A program made the position numbers and the translations under genes. Source: Actinomyces sp. S6-Spd3 (lineage in GTDB: Bacteria; Actinomycetota; Actinomycetes; Actinomycetales; Actinomycetaceae). Taken from it: a DNA stretch of 64,000 nucleotides. The notes beneath the pieces were generated by a model, which saw only the letters and a program-made list of their open reading frames with translations, was not told where the DNA came from and did not search any database. Location: assembly GCF_000758755.1 (NCBI RefSeq), contig NZ_JRMV01000281.1:171981-235980 (forward strand), read 5' to 3'. Below are positions 1 to 8,449 of the stretch, piece by piece. Position 1 is the first letter of the stretch, and every line of letters begins with the position of its first letter.

Positions 1-105
1 CTCGGGGAGGAGGGGAGCGATGATCGCCTCGAGCTCTGCAACCTTGTGTGCATTTCCGGTAGCAAAAACCAGGCGAGGCGCATCTGCGCTGCGTACGGAG
101 CTCAC
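1..105 (-). CDS. rdgB: XTP/dITP diphosphatase (RdgB/HAM1), N-terminal part
   Basis: Only the first 35 codons are in the window; the gene continues past the left edge. The translation after a GTG start at 105 contains [17 protein letters not shown], the N-terminal phosphate-binding TGN-x2-K-xx-E signature of the HAM1/RdgB family. These enzymes hydrolyse non-canonical purine nucleoside triphosphates (ITP, XTP, dITP) to the monophosphate and so keep hypoxanthine and xanthine out of DNA and RNA. The GTG overlaps the TGA stop of rph (GTGA), so the two genes are translationally coupled. The rph-rdgB order is common in actinobacteria. Identification is firm although the sequence is short. Confidence 0.88.
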   Translation of the reverse strand, partial: MSSVRSADAPRLVFATGNAHKVAELEAIIAPLLPE

Positions 106-881
106 AGTGCGGCCTCGGAAGAAACGGTGACTCCTGGATCCGCTGCCAACGCGCGTGCCTGGAGGTCGCGAATCTGAGCATTTCCTGCAGTCGCCAAGTC
201 GAGGAGCTCGCCGAGCTCGGTGCGGGAGAAGAGCGCGTGTTCAGCGGTTCCCTGAACCTCAACGAAAGAACCCGAACCAGTCTGGACGACGTTCATATCC
301 GTCTGCGCGCGCACATCTTCAACGTAGGGAAGATCGAGCATGGGGGTGCCATCGATGATGCCGACGGAAATTGCGCTTACCGAATCAGAGAGGACCTTCT
401 CAGGAGAAGAAGCGGCGATGATCCCCTTTGAGATCCCCCAAGAAATCGCCTCGTAAAGCGCAACATAGGCGCCGGAAATTGACGCGGTTCGGGTACCACC
501 ATCGGCTCGCAAAACATCGCAGTCAAGGACCAGAGTGTTCTCTCCGAGGGCTTTGATATCAACGATCGCGCGAAGCGAACGGCCGATGAGACGTGAAATT
601 TCGTGGGTGCGGCCGCCGATCTTTCCCTTGACGGCTTCGCGCTGGGAGCGTTCGGAGGTAGCGCGCGGAAGCATCGAATACTCTGCGGTCACCCAGCCTT
701 CTCCGCTGTCGCGCTTCCATCGCGGCACGCCCTCGGTGAGCGAAGCAACGCACAGAACGCGCGTGTTCCCGCATTCAATCAGTGCAGATCCTTCGCCGGT
801 TCCTGCCCAGGAACGGGTAATGGACATGGGGCGAAGCTGAGAAGGGGTGCGCCCATCGGCGCGAAGCTGAGAAGTAGTCAT
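102..881 (-). CDS. rph: ribonuclease PH
   Basis: 259 aa, the normal length for RNase PH, a phosphorolytic 3'-to-5' exoribonuclease that trims tRNA 3' ends and works in the cytoplasm as a hexamer. Family blocks are visible in order: the N-terminal RPMSITRSW segment, [14 protein letters not shown] (about 31-44), the basic [11 protein letters not shown] block (72-82), [17 protein letters not shown] (119-135) with the phosphate-site GGTRT, and [15 protein letters not shown] near residue 185. No Shine-Dalgarno sequence sits at a useful distance, but TAGGCT lies 6 nt before the ATG at 881, so the mRNA is probably leaderless. Its stop overlaps the start of rdgB. Divergent from nudC. Confidence 0.96.
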   Translation of the reverse strand: MTTSQLRADGRTPSQLRPMSITRSWAGTGEGSALIECGNTRVLCVASLTEGVPRWKRDSGEGWVTAEYSMLPRATSERSQREAVKGKIGGRTHEISRLIGRSLRAIVDIKALGENTLVLDCDVLRADGGTRTASISGAYVALYEAISWGISKGIIAASSPEKVLSDSVSAISVGIIDGTPMLDLPYVEDVRAQTDMNVVQTGSGSFVEVQGTAEHALFSRTELGELLDLATAGNAQIRDLQARALAADPGVTVSSEAAL

Positions 882-887
882 GGCTCC

Positions 888-893
888 AGCCTA
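888..893 (-). promoter_or_regulatory. -10 element of rph (leaderless)
   Basis: TAGGCT read on the minus strand, 6 nt upstream of the rph ATG. This places the transcription start at or next to the start codon. The same hexamer with the same spacing occurs before the genes starting at 6443 (minus) and 61812 (plus). No convincing -35 is seen. Confidence 0.55.
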
Positions 894-941
894 ACGCGCA
901 TTTGCGTTGTGACTGAAGCGAAGGACAGCTACGGTTACATC

Positions 942-1922
942 ATGCCCCTTTTCGACACGATCAATGGTCTTCCCTTCGCCGACGAACAACTGTTTTTTCC
1001 GCGTGAACTTAGTGCGTGGACCCGACGCTTGAGCGCGCCCGGAGGCTATAGCGCGCTGCGCGATGAACTCGACGAACATGCACAAGAGCTTCACATTCTC
1101 GCGATGACGCCTGAGGGTAAGGTCGCGGTGCTGCCCGCGGACAGTGGGCATTATGAAGCATGGGACATGGGTGCAGCAGTTGAAGACTGTGATCGCGTGT
1201 TCTTTGCCGGGGTAGATTCGTGCGGCGTTGTGCGTTTTGTTGCGATCACATCCGAAGAAAGCCTGACCTCCATGCACGGAAAGTGGGAGGTGCCGGTGGA
1301 GGAACTCTCCTGGCTCTCCTTGCGTCACGAGGCCGCGCAATTGGATAGCGCAGATTGCACCAGTGCGGGACGGGCGCTGGCATTGTTGCGCTGGCAAGAA
1401 AAAACCCAGTATTGCTCATGCTGTGGCGGGCAGATGCACAGCGAAAACGGGGGAGAGACCCAGCGATGCGTGCAGTGTGATCGTTTGGAATACCCGCGCC
1501 AAGATCCTGCGGTGATTGTTTTGATTACCGATGAAGAAGACCGGATTCTTCTTGGGCACAACCGGTCGTGGACACCTGCATTCATGTCGCTCATCGCGGG
1601 ATTCGTGGAAGCAGGAGAAACCCCCGAGCACGCTGTCGTTCGCGAAGCAAAAGAAGAAGCAAATCTCGACGTCGAAGACGTCCGCTATTTCGCGACTCAA
1701 CCCTGGCCATTCCCGCGCTCGGTCATGATGGGCTTTACCGCCTCGGTGAAAGGCACTCCAACTCCTCAACCCGATATGGACGAAGTCGATGCCATGCGTT
1801 GGGTGACTCGCGATGAACTAATGGCCCTTGTCGAGTCGGGAGAACTCGAAATTCCCACTCACACCGCGATCGCGCGAAAGATGATCGACATGTGGCTCCA
1901 TCACCTTGGACGTGCTTCGTGA
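942..1922 (+). CDS. nudC: NAD(+)/NADH pyrophosphatase (NudC-type Nudix hydrolase)
   Basis: 326 aa from the ATG at 942. The protein has an N-terminal domain, a four-cysteine zinc ribbon (CSCC ... CVQC, roughly residues 155-177), a Nudix box GFVEAGETPEHAVVREAKEE (about 219-240) and the NudC-specific QPWPFPRS motif just downstream. NudC cleaves NADH/NAD to NMN plus AMP and in other bacteria also removes NAD caps from RNA. The last part of the Nudix signature reads EEANL, so the usual Gly is Asn. The open frame runs upstream to 603 through rph and a GTG at 909 is possible, but TACGGT lies exactly 6 nt before the ATG at 942, which fits a leaderless start. The stop overlaps the helicase GTG (GTGA). 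Confidence 0.92.
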   Translation: MPLFDTINGLPFADEQLFFPRELSAWTRRLSAPGGYSALRDELDEHAQELHILAMTPEGKVAVLPADSGHYEAWDMGAAVEDCDRVFFAGVDSCGVVRFVAITSEESLTSMHGKWEVPVEELSWLSLRHEAAQLDSADCTSAGRALALLRWQEKTQYCSCCGGQMHSENGGETQRCVQCDRLEYPRQDPAVIVLITDEEDRILLGHNRSWTPAFMSLIAGFVEAGETPEHAVVREAKEEANLDVEDVRYFATQPWPFPRSVMMGFTASVKGTPTPQPDMDEVDAMRWVTRDELMALVESGELEIPTHTAIARKMIDMWLHHLGRAS

Positions 1923-4000
1923 GCGCCCGCGACGAATCCGCAGCCGAGAAACTTCTGGAGGCTCTCGACCCGGATCAACGTGCGGTCGCCCAGTATGCGG
2001 CCGGTCCCATGGCCGTACTCGCGGGAGCCGGGACAGGAAAGACTCGCGCAATTACCTATCGCATTGCCTACGGGGTTGCGCGCGGAATTTATGATCCCGC
2101 CAATGTCTTGGCCGTAACCTTTACCAAACGCGCGGCCGTTGAAATGCGCGAACGTTTGGCAGCTTTAGGTGTTCCCGGCGTCCAAGCACGCACTTTCCAC
2201 TCGGCGGCACTGCGCCAACTGCAATTCTTCTGGCCCAGCGCGATTGGTGGGTCGATGCCCCCGCTGATCGAGCACAAGGCCTCGTTGATCTCATCGGCGG
2301 CGGCGCGCTTAGGGATCCGTGCGGATAAGGCGCTGGTTCGCGATCTTGCGGCGGAAGTTGAGTGGGCGAAAGTCTCCATGCTTGACGCCGATGCTTATGC
2401 CGATGCCGTTCGCACGAATACTCGTACCACGCCGGGGGATTTGAGTGTGGATGACGTGCTCTCTGTGATGGATGCCTATCAGATCGCCAAGGAAGAGCGA
2501 GGCGTCCTTGATTTTGAGGATGTTCTGGTCCTTACCGCGGGGATTATGCAAGATTACCCGGCGATCGCCAAGAGGATCCGCGAGCAGTATCGCTATTTCG
2601 TCGTCGATGAATACCAGGACGTGTCGGCCTTGCAACAGCACTTGCTCAACTTGTGGTTGGGCGGGCGCCACGATATTTGCGTCGTCGGAGATGTTGCGCA
2701 AACAATTTATTCTTTCGCCGGTGCTTCTCCTCGCTACCTCCAAGATTTTGCCGAGATCCACAAGGGCGCGCGAGTTGTTGAGCTTGTGCGCGACTACCGC
2801 TCAACCCCGCAGATTGTCAGTGCTGCCAACGCTTTGATGAAGGGAGAGCATTCTTCGGTGCTCAAGGGAGCAGTGAAGCTGGTATCCCAGAGAGAAGACG
2901 GCGTTCCCGTCAGCTATCGCAGTTTTGACGATGACGCGGAAGAAGCACGAGGCATTGCGGAAGAGATTCGTCAACTGCACGAGGCTGGTGCTGCGTATTC
3001 TTCGATCGCAATCTTGTACCGCACCAATGGGCAGTCTGAGTCCTTTGAAGCACAGCTTGCCGAGGCCGGGATTCCTTTCATTGTCCACTCCGGAATGCGC
3101 TTCTTCGAACGCGAGGAAGTACGGCGCGCAATGTATCTGCTCAAGAAACAGGCGACCATGTTGCGCAACGAAGGCAAGGATGAGAGTGATCTCGTCCAGT
3201 TGGTCGAAGACCTAGTGGGGATTGCCGGGTGGAGTGCGAAGGCGCCCAGCGGGCAAGGAGCCCTTCGAGAACGCTGGGATAACCTCAACGCAATCGTTGA
3301 GATGGCGCGCCAGAGAAAGGACGCGTCTTTCGTAGCTTTCGTCGCTGATCTTGCCGAAAGAGAGGTCTCGCAGGCCGCACCTGCAACACAAGGAGTGACT
3401 CTCTCAACGCTTCATGCCGCCAAAGGGCTGGAATGGGACAAGGTTTTTGTCGCGGGAGTAAGCGAGGGACTGATCCCGATTTCCTTAGCCCAAGGAGAAG
3501 ACGCGATCGAAGAAGAAAAGCGCTTGCTCTATGTGGGAATGACGCGCGCCCGCGATCGCCTCTGTGTCTCGTATTCGCGTTCTCGTCATGGCGGTAATGG
3601 AAAACGCAAGGCCTCGCGTTTCTTGAAGGATCTGTGGCCTCGGGACGACAAGAGCCGCACCCGGGTGGGCCGAGGAAGTGCGCTTGAAGGAGGTCGCTCC
3701 AAGAAGAACGCCGCGCGAGCGGCCCGTGCGGATTTTGAAGAAAACAATTCCCCGGAAGTCATTGAGCTCTTTGAGCGCTTGCGCGCATGGAGAAAAGCCG
3801 AGGCCGAGGCGCGTTTGATCCCCGCGTTTGCGGTCCTCACCGATAAAACCCTGCGCGATGTTGCAATCGCTCAGCCAAAAACCCTTGTTCAGCTCCGCGT
3901 CATCAAAGGAATCGGCGAAGTTAAGATCGACTACTTCGGACCCCAAATCCTGGCGATTATTCGAGGCGAAGAGGTCACAGTCGATACCGATCCTGCTTAA
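1919..4000 (+). CDS. uvrD2: UvrD2-type superfamily 1 DNA helicase with HRDC domain
   Basis: 693 aa from a GTG overlapping the nudC stop. ATP-dependent 3'-5' DNA helicase of the UvrD/Rep family: Walker A AGAGTGKT (35-42), motif II VDEYQD (about 229-234), GDVAQTIYSFAGA, the motif V region TLHAAKGLEWD and motif VI LLYVGMTRARDRL. The C-terminal 75 residues (FERLRAWRK ... VIKGIGEVK) form an HRDC domain, the arrangement of mycobacterial UvrD2. The four-cysteine zinc motif that joins helicase and HRDC in mycobacterial UvrD2 is absent: the linker (about 565-610) is Arg/Lys-rich and has no cysteine. Gene order nudC-uvrD2 matches mycobacteria. Its last 4 bases overlap the convergent gene ending at 3997. 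Confidence 0.94.
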   Translation: MSARDESAAEKLLEALDPDQRAVAQYAAGPMAVLAGAGTGKTRAITYRIAYGVARGIYDPANVLAVTFTKRAAVEMRERLAALGVPGVQARTFHSAALRQLQFFWPSAIGGSMPPLIEHKASLISSAAARLGIRADKALVRDLAAEVEWAKVSMLDADAYADAVRTNTRTTPGDLSVDDVLSVMDAYQIAKEERGVLDFEDVLVLTAGIMQDYPAIAKRIREQYRYFVVDEYQDVSALQQHLLNLWLGGRHDICVVGDVAQTIYSFAGASPRYLQDFAEIHKGARVVELVRDYRSTPQIVSAANALMKGEHSSVLKGAVKLVSQREDGVPVSYRSFDDDAEEARGIAEEIRQLHEAGAAYSSIAILYRTNGQSESFEAQLAEAGIPFIVHSGMRFFEREEVRRAMYLLKKQATMLRNEGKDESDLVQLVEDLVGIAGWSAKAPSGQGALRERWDNLNAIVEMARQRKDASFVAFVADLAEREVSQAAPATQGVTLSTLHAAKGLEWDKVFVAGVSEGLIPISLAQGEDAIEEEKRLLYVGMTRARDRLCVSYSRSRHGGNGKRKASRFLKDLWPRDDKSRTRVGRGSALEGGRSKKNAARAARADFEENNSPEVIELFERLRAWRKAEAEARLIPAFAVLTDKTLRDVAIAQPKTLVQLRVIKGIGEVKIDYFGPQILAIIRGEEVTVDTDPA

Positions 4001-4779
4001 GAAGCCAGGGGAAAGCGAAGATTGTGGCTCAGGAGGTCAAACTCGGTATGCGGCAGTGAAGCGAGGCCGTGCAAGCCTGTGGGGGAGGGAACTTCACAGA
4101 TGGGTTCCGACACACGGGGTGCGTGCTTCGACGCCGCGCCGTGACAGCCGCAGTCAGGGTTGATACTGAGTTCGTGCCACGAAACATCACCTGAAGCCGA
4201 GATTCGGAGAAAACGATTCGTGCAGGTGGAGTGTTCACAGCCAAAGCGCGCAAAGTCGTAGATCATCAAAGAAAGCCACGAGGCCGCCATATGTGTGAGC
4301 CAGGCAAGTGGTGCCTCGAGGCGCCACAGAGCAATGCCTCGTCCTTTTGAAGGGCTACGTTCTTCCGAGGACGAACCGATGCAGCGAGCACAGCAGGTGA
4401 GTCCTGGAATGACAAGAGGGCCAATATCCCACCAGCTCTCACTCTGACAGCTCAAGATGTGGGGAATGTCTTCGAGCATGAAAGAATCGCTTTGCTCAAG
4501 GTTATGAGCACCTTGAGAAGACACGATTGCCAGATCGACGGGCGAATACGAATTGCAATAACGCAGATCAGGGTAACGCTGCTCAAGATGAGCACGCATT
4601 GCTTGAGAACGACGCGGAAACGGGTGCTCACCTGGGAATAAGCGCGCTAATTCTGCACTGAGCCGCCGAGAATCGACCAAGCGCATTCTGGTGCTTGGCA
4701 GGGTCTGAACGATGAGGTCGACCGCGGCGACCGTGACGGGGTCAATCCCGTTAATTTCAAGGCTGAGAGAGTTCGTCAT
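3997..4779 (-). CDS. ThiF/cyclodehydratase-related Cys-rich protein
   Basis: 260 aa with a good Shine-Dalgarno sequence (ggaggaaca before the ATG). Contains VIPGLTCCARCI (about 127-138) and, about 80 residues later, a PDCGCHG block. This spacing resembles the zinc-binding CxxC ... CGC pairs of the E1-like/ThiF-fold proteins called TOMM precursor leader-binding or cyclodehydratase proteins. A homologue commonly sits next to uvrD2 in actinobacteria. The N-terminal 110 residues are diverged and no ATP-binding glycine loop can be recognised, so adenylation activity is doubtful. No precursor peptide, YcaO or dehydrogenase gene is nearby, which argues against a RiPP cluster. The role is unknown; assignment to the fold is from motif resemblance only. 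Confidence 0.6.
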   Translation of the reverse strand: MTNSLSLEINGIDPVTVAAVDLIVQTLPSTRMRLVDSRRLSAELARLFPGEHPFPRRSQAMRAHLEQRYPDLRYCNSYSPVDLAIVSSQGAHNLEQSDSFMLEDIPHILSCQSESWWDIGPLVIPGLTCCARCIGSSSEERSPSKGRGIALWRLEAPLAWLTHMAASWLSLMIYDFARFGCEHSTCTNRFLRISASGDVSWHELSINPDCGCHGAASKHAPRVSEPICEVPSPTGLHGLASLPHTEFDLLSHNLRFPLAS

Positions 4780-4913
4780 TGTTCCTCCGCACTGTCATGG
4801 ATAAATTCCATTGTGTACGCAAGGACACTTCGTGCGGGCACGTCGGCGCAATCTGTGGAAAACGCCGAAGGCCCGCGCACCCTGTGGACGAACTCGGTAC
4901 TTGCCTGTCAGTA

Positions 4914-6443
4914 TCAGGAAAGATCGCTGTCGGATCCGCTTGGCGGTTCCTCTGAGGAATCATCCCCCGAATCTGTTGGATGAGCGGCCTCGTCTGGCTG
5001 CCCAATCTGGTACCCAGCCTTACGGAGGGTATCGGCCTCGGGATCCATTGAGGGATCAAGGCCCTCGGCCCACCCCATCGAACCGTCCAAGAGAGACTCC
5101 AATGCCTGGTCCATATCGGCGCTGGCCTCAGCTTCGGCATGGCGAAGAGCGACGAAGGTTTCCGGGGAATCAAGCTCATTACTATTGGGGATCAGATCCG
5201 GGTGCGCCCACAAATCCTCACGCGCATGGGTTCCGCCGTCTTCAAACACCAACTGGAAGAGCTTTGCGGCATCTCGCGCGCGGCGCGGACGCATTTTCAA
5301 CCCGATGAGACTACCGAGAATCTTCTCAACTGGACCGCCCAGTGCGCGCCGGCGACGCATGAGTTCACGAAGCTGTTCAAGGTGAGGCAAGTAGGGGAGG
5401 GCCGCCTGAGCAGTGACGACATCAACCCACCCTTCAATGAGGGCAAGGAGGTTCTCTACTCGCTCCATTGCAGCGATCTGCTCGGGGGTGGGGGCAGCTG
5501 CGAAGATTTGCTCGTTGAGAGTGTCTTCGGTGAATTCACCGTTTTCCGGGTCGAAATGTGCTGCGGCTTCGGCGACTGCCTGTGAATCGATCGCAATGTG
5601 CTGGGCATAGCGCTCAACCGCGCGGGTCAGATCCCCAGAAAGCCACGGGACTCCGGAGAAGAGGCGGCGGTGTGCGCACTCACGCAGGGCGATGAATTGA
5701 AGAACTTCTTCGAAGGGGATGTCCAGTTCGTCGGCGAAATCCTCAACATTGCGCGCGACCAGAGCAGTTGTCGAACCATTGGTCAAAGGAATACCAACAT
5801 CGGTGGATCCCATGGCGCTCTGCGCAATTTTGCCAAGGGCGACACCGATCTGGCTTGCGAAAAGGAAAGAAGACATCTTCGGCAAAATGCTGCGCGTTGA
5901 GTTGAGCAAACTGGCGATATCAGGCATGTCTTCTGACGTTGAGGGATCAAGTTCGGGCAGGTGCTGTTCTTGCTCGTTGAGCACGTCCTCAAAGGCCTTG
6001 GCAACATTAGCCGCAACCGGCTCGCAGATCTTCTTCCATACCTCAGCGGTTCCGTCGATCCACTCGGCGCGAGTCCAGACCTGACGGTTGACGGGGCCGG
6101 GAGAAAACTCGACGGTGGCATCCAACCACAGATCTGCAACAGTCATCGCCTCACGGGCACGCTGCGCCTGCGCGGCAGTCACGGCAGTTTCTCGTGAATC
6201 CCATGCCTTCGACTGAGCGAGCTGAAGGGCGCTCTTCCAATCCACCGGTCCAACCGAAGGACCATTCATCATGATGGAGAACTGAGTCAATGCCTGCCGC
6301 ATGACCTCAGGATCGGGGAATTGGCTGTTGAGACTTTCGGGGTCAATCCCGCGAGCGCGCATGGATTCCATTGCCGCTCGGGCTGCCTGCTCGCCGAGCA
6401 GGTTACGGAGAAACTCTTCCATGTTCGATTCGTTGTCGCTCAT
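4914..6443 (-). CDS. zincin-like protein (DUF2342/Zincin_2), REXXH in place of HEXXH
   Basis: 509 aa. Acidic N-terminal region (MSDNESNMEEFLRNLLGE), central Zincin_2-type segment and an acidic low-complexity tail rich in Asp, Ser and Glu. The helix that should carry the zinc site reads LRECAHRRLFSGVPWL: Glu and the second His are present but the first His of HEXXH is Arg, checked on the nucleotide sequence (CGT). Metal binding and proteolysis are therefore uncertain, although the annotation tradition is zinc-dependent metalloprotease. The gene sits between the ThiF-like gene and the divergent PDZ/Lon protease, as in mycobacteria (Rv3195/Rv3194c). TAGGCT lies 6 nt before its ATG, indicating a leaderless transcript. 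Confidence 0.85.
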   Translation of the reverse strand: MSDNESNMEEFLRNLLGEQAARAAMESMRARGIDPESLNSQFPDPEVMRQALTQFSIMMNGPSVGPVDWKSALQLAQSKAWDSRETAVTAAQAQRAREAMTVADLWLDATVEFSPGPVNRQVWTRAEWIDGTAEVWKKICEPVAANVAKAFEDVLNEQEQHLPELDPSTSEDMPDIASLLNSTRSILPKMSSFLFASQIGVALGKIAQSAMGSTDVGIPLTNGSTTALVARNVEDFADELDIPFEEVLQFIALRECAHRRLFSGVPWLSGDLTRAVERYAQHIAIDSQAVAEAAAHFDPENGEFTEDTLNEQIFAAAPTPEQIAAMERVENLLALIEGWVDVVTAQAALPYLPHLEQLRELMRRRRALGGPVEKILGSLIGLKMRPRRARDAAKLFQLVFEDGGTHAREDLWAHPDLIPNSNELDSPETFVALRHAEAEASADMDQALESLLDGSMGWAEGLDPSMDPEADTLRKAGYQIGQPDEAAHPTDSGDDSSEEPPSGSDSDLS

Positions 6444-6449
6444 GTGTTG

Positions 6450-6455
6450 AGCCTA
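6450..6455 (-). promoter_or_regulatory. -10 element of the zincin gene (leaderless)
   Basis: TAGGCT on the minus strand followed by 6 nt (caacac) and the ATG at 6443. Same hexamer and spacing as at rph. Confidence 0.55.
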
Positions 6456-6577
6456 GCTGTGAGCTGGGCCGCGTTCTAGCTCAATGCCCAGTTTGGAACG
6501 AACTTAGCTCACAGCGCAATCGTCTTCACATACTTGCACATACTTCCGACTCACGAATGCTTCCATGCTGAGGGACA

Positions 6578-7768
6578 ATGACAGGTATGAATGAACTCCA
6601 TGACGATCCCAAAGTGAGCGAAGAAGATGCGCAGTCCAATGCTCGAAACCTGCGCTGGCTACGTAGACTAACGGTCACGGTTGTCGTCATGAGCATTCTG
6701 GGTGTGGCTGCCGCGGTTGTCCCACTGCCCTACGTCGCACGCCTCCCCGGGCCGACGGTGAATATTTTGGGGGCCGCGGCAACGAAAGATGGCACTGAGG
6801 AGCTTCTCTCCATCACAGGGACCAACCCCCTGACGGGTGAAGAAATCAAAAACCCAGATCCTTCGACCAACGCGGACAGCGGCCAATTGCGGATGGTGAC
6901 GGTCTCTGAGATGGGCGGGCCTGGGCGCAGGCTCAACGTCTATGGGTGGATTCAAGCGGAACTGACCCCGGCCTCGGAACTGGTTCCCTATTCGAAGGTC
7001 TATCCCGATAACGTCACCCGCGAGCAGGTTGATAACGCCAACAAAGCGCAAATGACGGGGTCGCAGTCGACGGCGAAAGTCGCGGCCTTGATGGAGCTCG
7101 GCTGGAAAGTCCCCGCGACGGTCAAGATTACGGGCACCGTCGAGGGCTCCGACGCACAGGGGAAACTACGCGAGGGCGATATTCTCCAATCGATCGAAAC
7201 CCCCGATGGGGTCCTTCACACAATCGAAACCCCAGCTGATCCTTTTGCCATCATGCGCAAGGTCGCTCCCGGCTCGACGCTCAAAGTCACGGTGAAAAAC
7301 GGTGAGGATCAACGGACAGAAACAGTTGTTTCTGCTGCCTCTGCCGGAGAAACAGAAGGCTCAAAGCTTGGGATCTACCTGGATGCGCAGGTGAATCTTC
7401 CCGTAGATATTCATTTCTCCTTGGAGAACATCGGCGGTCCCTCCGCAGGAATGATGTTCTCGCTGGGCATCATTGACCGCCTCAGCGAAGGAGACATGAC
7501 GGGCGGGAAGTCAATCGCCGGAACCGGGACCATGTCCTATGACGGCAAAGTTGGTGCAATCGGTGGAATTGCACAGAAAATGCAGGGTGCAAAACGCGAC
7601 GGAGCCAGCTGGTTCCTTGCCCCTGAAAGCAATTGCGATCAGGTCATTGGGCACGTCCCGGAGGGATTGCGGGTCGTGCGTGTGTCAACCCTTCATGAAG
7701 CTCACGAGGCAGTAGATGCGATTGCCGCAGACCGTGGGGATTCCCTTCCGACCTGCGAAGCCAAGTAA
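6578..7768 (+). CDS. membrane-anchored PDZ/Lon-like serine protease
   Basis: 396 aa. One N-terminal transmembrane segment (about 30-52, LTVTVVVMSILGVAAAVVPL), a PDZ-like region (about 170-250) and a C-terminal Lon (S16) proteolytic domain. The nucleophile is Ser289 in GGPSAGMMFS and the general base is Lys334 in GAIGGIAQKMQGAKR; the 45-residue spacing fits the Lon Ser-Lys dyad. There is no ATPase domain. The protease domain would lie outside the membrane. Neighbours are those of the mycobacterial Rv3194c locus. ATGs at 6578 and 6587 are both possible; the earlier one has GAGG close upstream. The natural substrate is unknown. Confidence 0.9.
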   Translation: MTGMNELHDDPKVSEEDAQSNARNLRWLRRLTVTVVVMSILGVAAAVVPLPYVARLPGPTVNILGAAATKDGTEELLSITGTNPLTGEEIKNPDPSTNADSGQLRMVTVSEMGGPGRRLNVYGWIQAELTPASELVPYSKVYPDNVTREQVDNANKAQMTGSQSTAKVAALMELGWKVPATVKITGTVEGSDAQGKLREGDILQSIETPDGVLHTIETPADPFAIMRKVAPGSTLKVTVKNGEDQRTETVVSAASAGETEGSKLGIYLDAQVNLPVDIHFSLENIGGPSAGMMFSLGIIDRLSEGDMTGGKSIAGTGTMSYDGKVGAIGGIAQKMQGAKRDGASWFLAPESNCDQVIGHVPEGLRVVRVSTLHEAHEAVDAIAADRGDSLPTCEAK

Positions 7769-7809
7769 GCCAAAGAACGTCAGGGGCAGGCGCGCGCCTC
7801 GTCGATTCC

Positions 7810-8355
7810 TTAGGAAAGCGAGGCTAAGAGCGCGTCCGTTAGCCCGGGGACCAATTGCGAACCCTGACCGACCTTGTCATCGCTGTCGAAAGTACGCGCG
7901 CGCAGAGCGCTCCACGTCTCACCGCTGCGCAGGGCTCCCGCTGTAATGCGAACATCGGTAGCCTTGGGATGATTCGAAATGAAAGCAAGAGCTTCATCGG
8001 GATCTTCCGGAGCCTGTGCTTCCACCTCGGGGGGAACAATGACGCGTTCGAGGCTCAGCGCTGCACCGACGACCGAAGGTGGCCACGCGAGGTGGGCGAG
8101 CATCTCTTCGAGGTCTTCCCCCTGGAAGTCTTCTTGGATGATTGCACTCAAATGAGTATCAGTGCCGTCCCATTCTTGGCGCAGGGCGTCTTTGAGTTCT
8201 TCAGGAAGATCAGGCTGTTCGAGAAGAGTCGCTGTGTGCACCAGAGCATAAAGGGAAGGCGCATGATCCCAGCCAACCAGTGATGCCGCTTTTTCAATGT
8301 CGAGAACGACATGAGCGAGGGCGAGCTGGTCGGCGGTGGGGGTGAGTTCATTCAT
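7810..8355 (-). CDS. PPA1309 family protein
   Basis: 181 aa, soluble, acidic, with no signal peptide or membrane segment. The features WDHAPSLYALVHTATLL and AWPPSVVGAALSLERVIVPP, with its position between the PDZ/Lon-like protease and the UPF0182 gene, match the actinobacterial PPA1309 family. Function is unknown. It is convergent with the Lon-like gene (42 nt apart) and divergent from the UPF0182 gene. No clear Shine-Dalgarno sequence or -10 element precedes the ATG at 8355. Confidence 0.78.
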   Translation of the reverse strand: MNELTPTADQLALAHVVLDIEKAASLVGWDHAPSLYALVHTATLLEQPDLPEELKDALRQEWDGTDTHLSAIIQEDFQGEDLEEMLAHLAWPPSVVGAALSLERVIVPPEVEAQAPEDPDEALAFISNHPKATDVRITAGALRSGETWSALRARTFDSDDKVGQGSQLVPGLTDALLASLS

Positions 8356-8407
8356 GCGCTCATTTTCCCACAGGCACTTGGCGCACGCAGATGCATGCGC
8401 GGCTGGC

Positions 8408-8413
8408 TAGAAT
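8408..8413 (+). promoter_or_regulatory. -10 element upstream of the UPF0182 gene
   Basis: TAGAAT at 8408-8413, followed by about 36 nt containing the purine-rich ribosome-binding site agagaggaag (8436-8445) and the GTG start at 8450. No good -35 at normal spacing. Confidence 0.4.
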
Positions 8414-8449
8414 ACACATATCGTGATCATTCTTTAGAGAGGAAGCTTT

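Noticed and set aside
603-941. Long N-terminal extension of the nudC frame over rph
   Set aside because: It lies antisense to rph, has no protein-like content and no start signal; NudC of normal length begins at 942.
3997-6443. RiPP (TOMM) biosynthesis cluster around the ThiF-like gene
   Set aside because: No precursor peptide, YcaO or dehydrogenase; the neighbours are the conserved actinobacterial housekeeping block.
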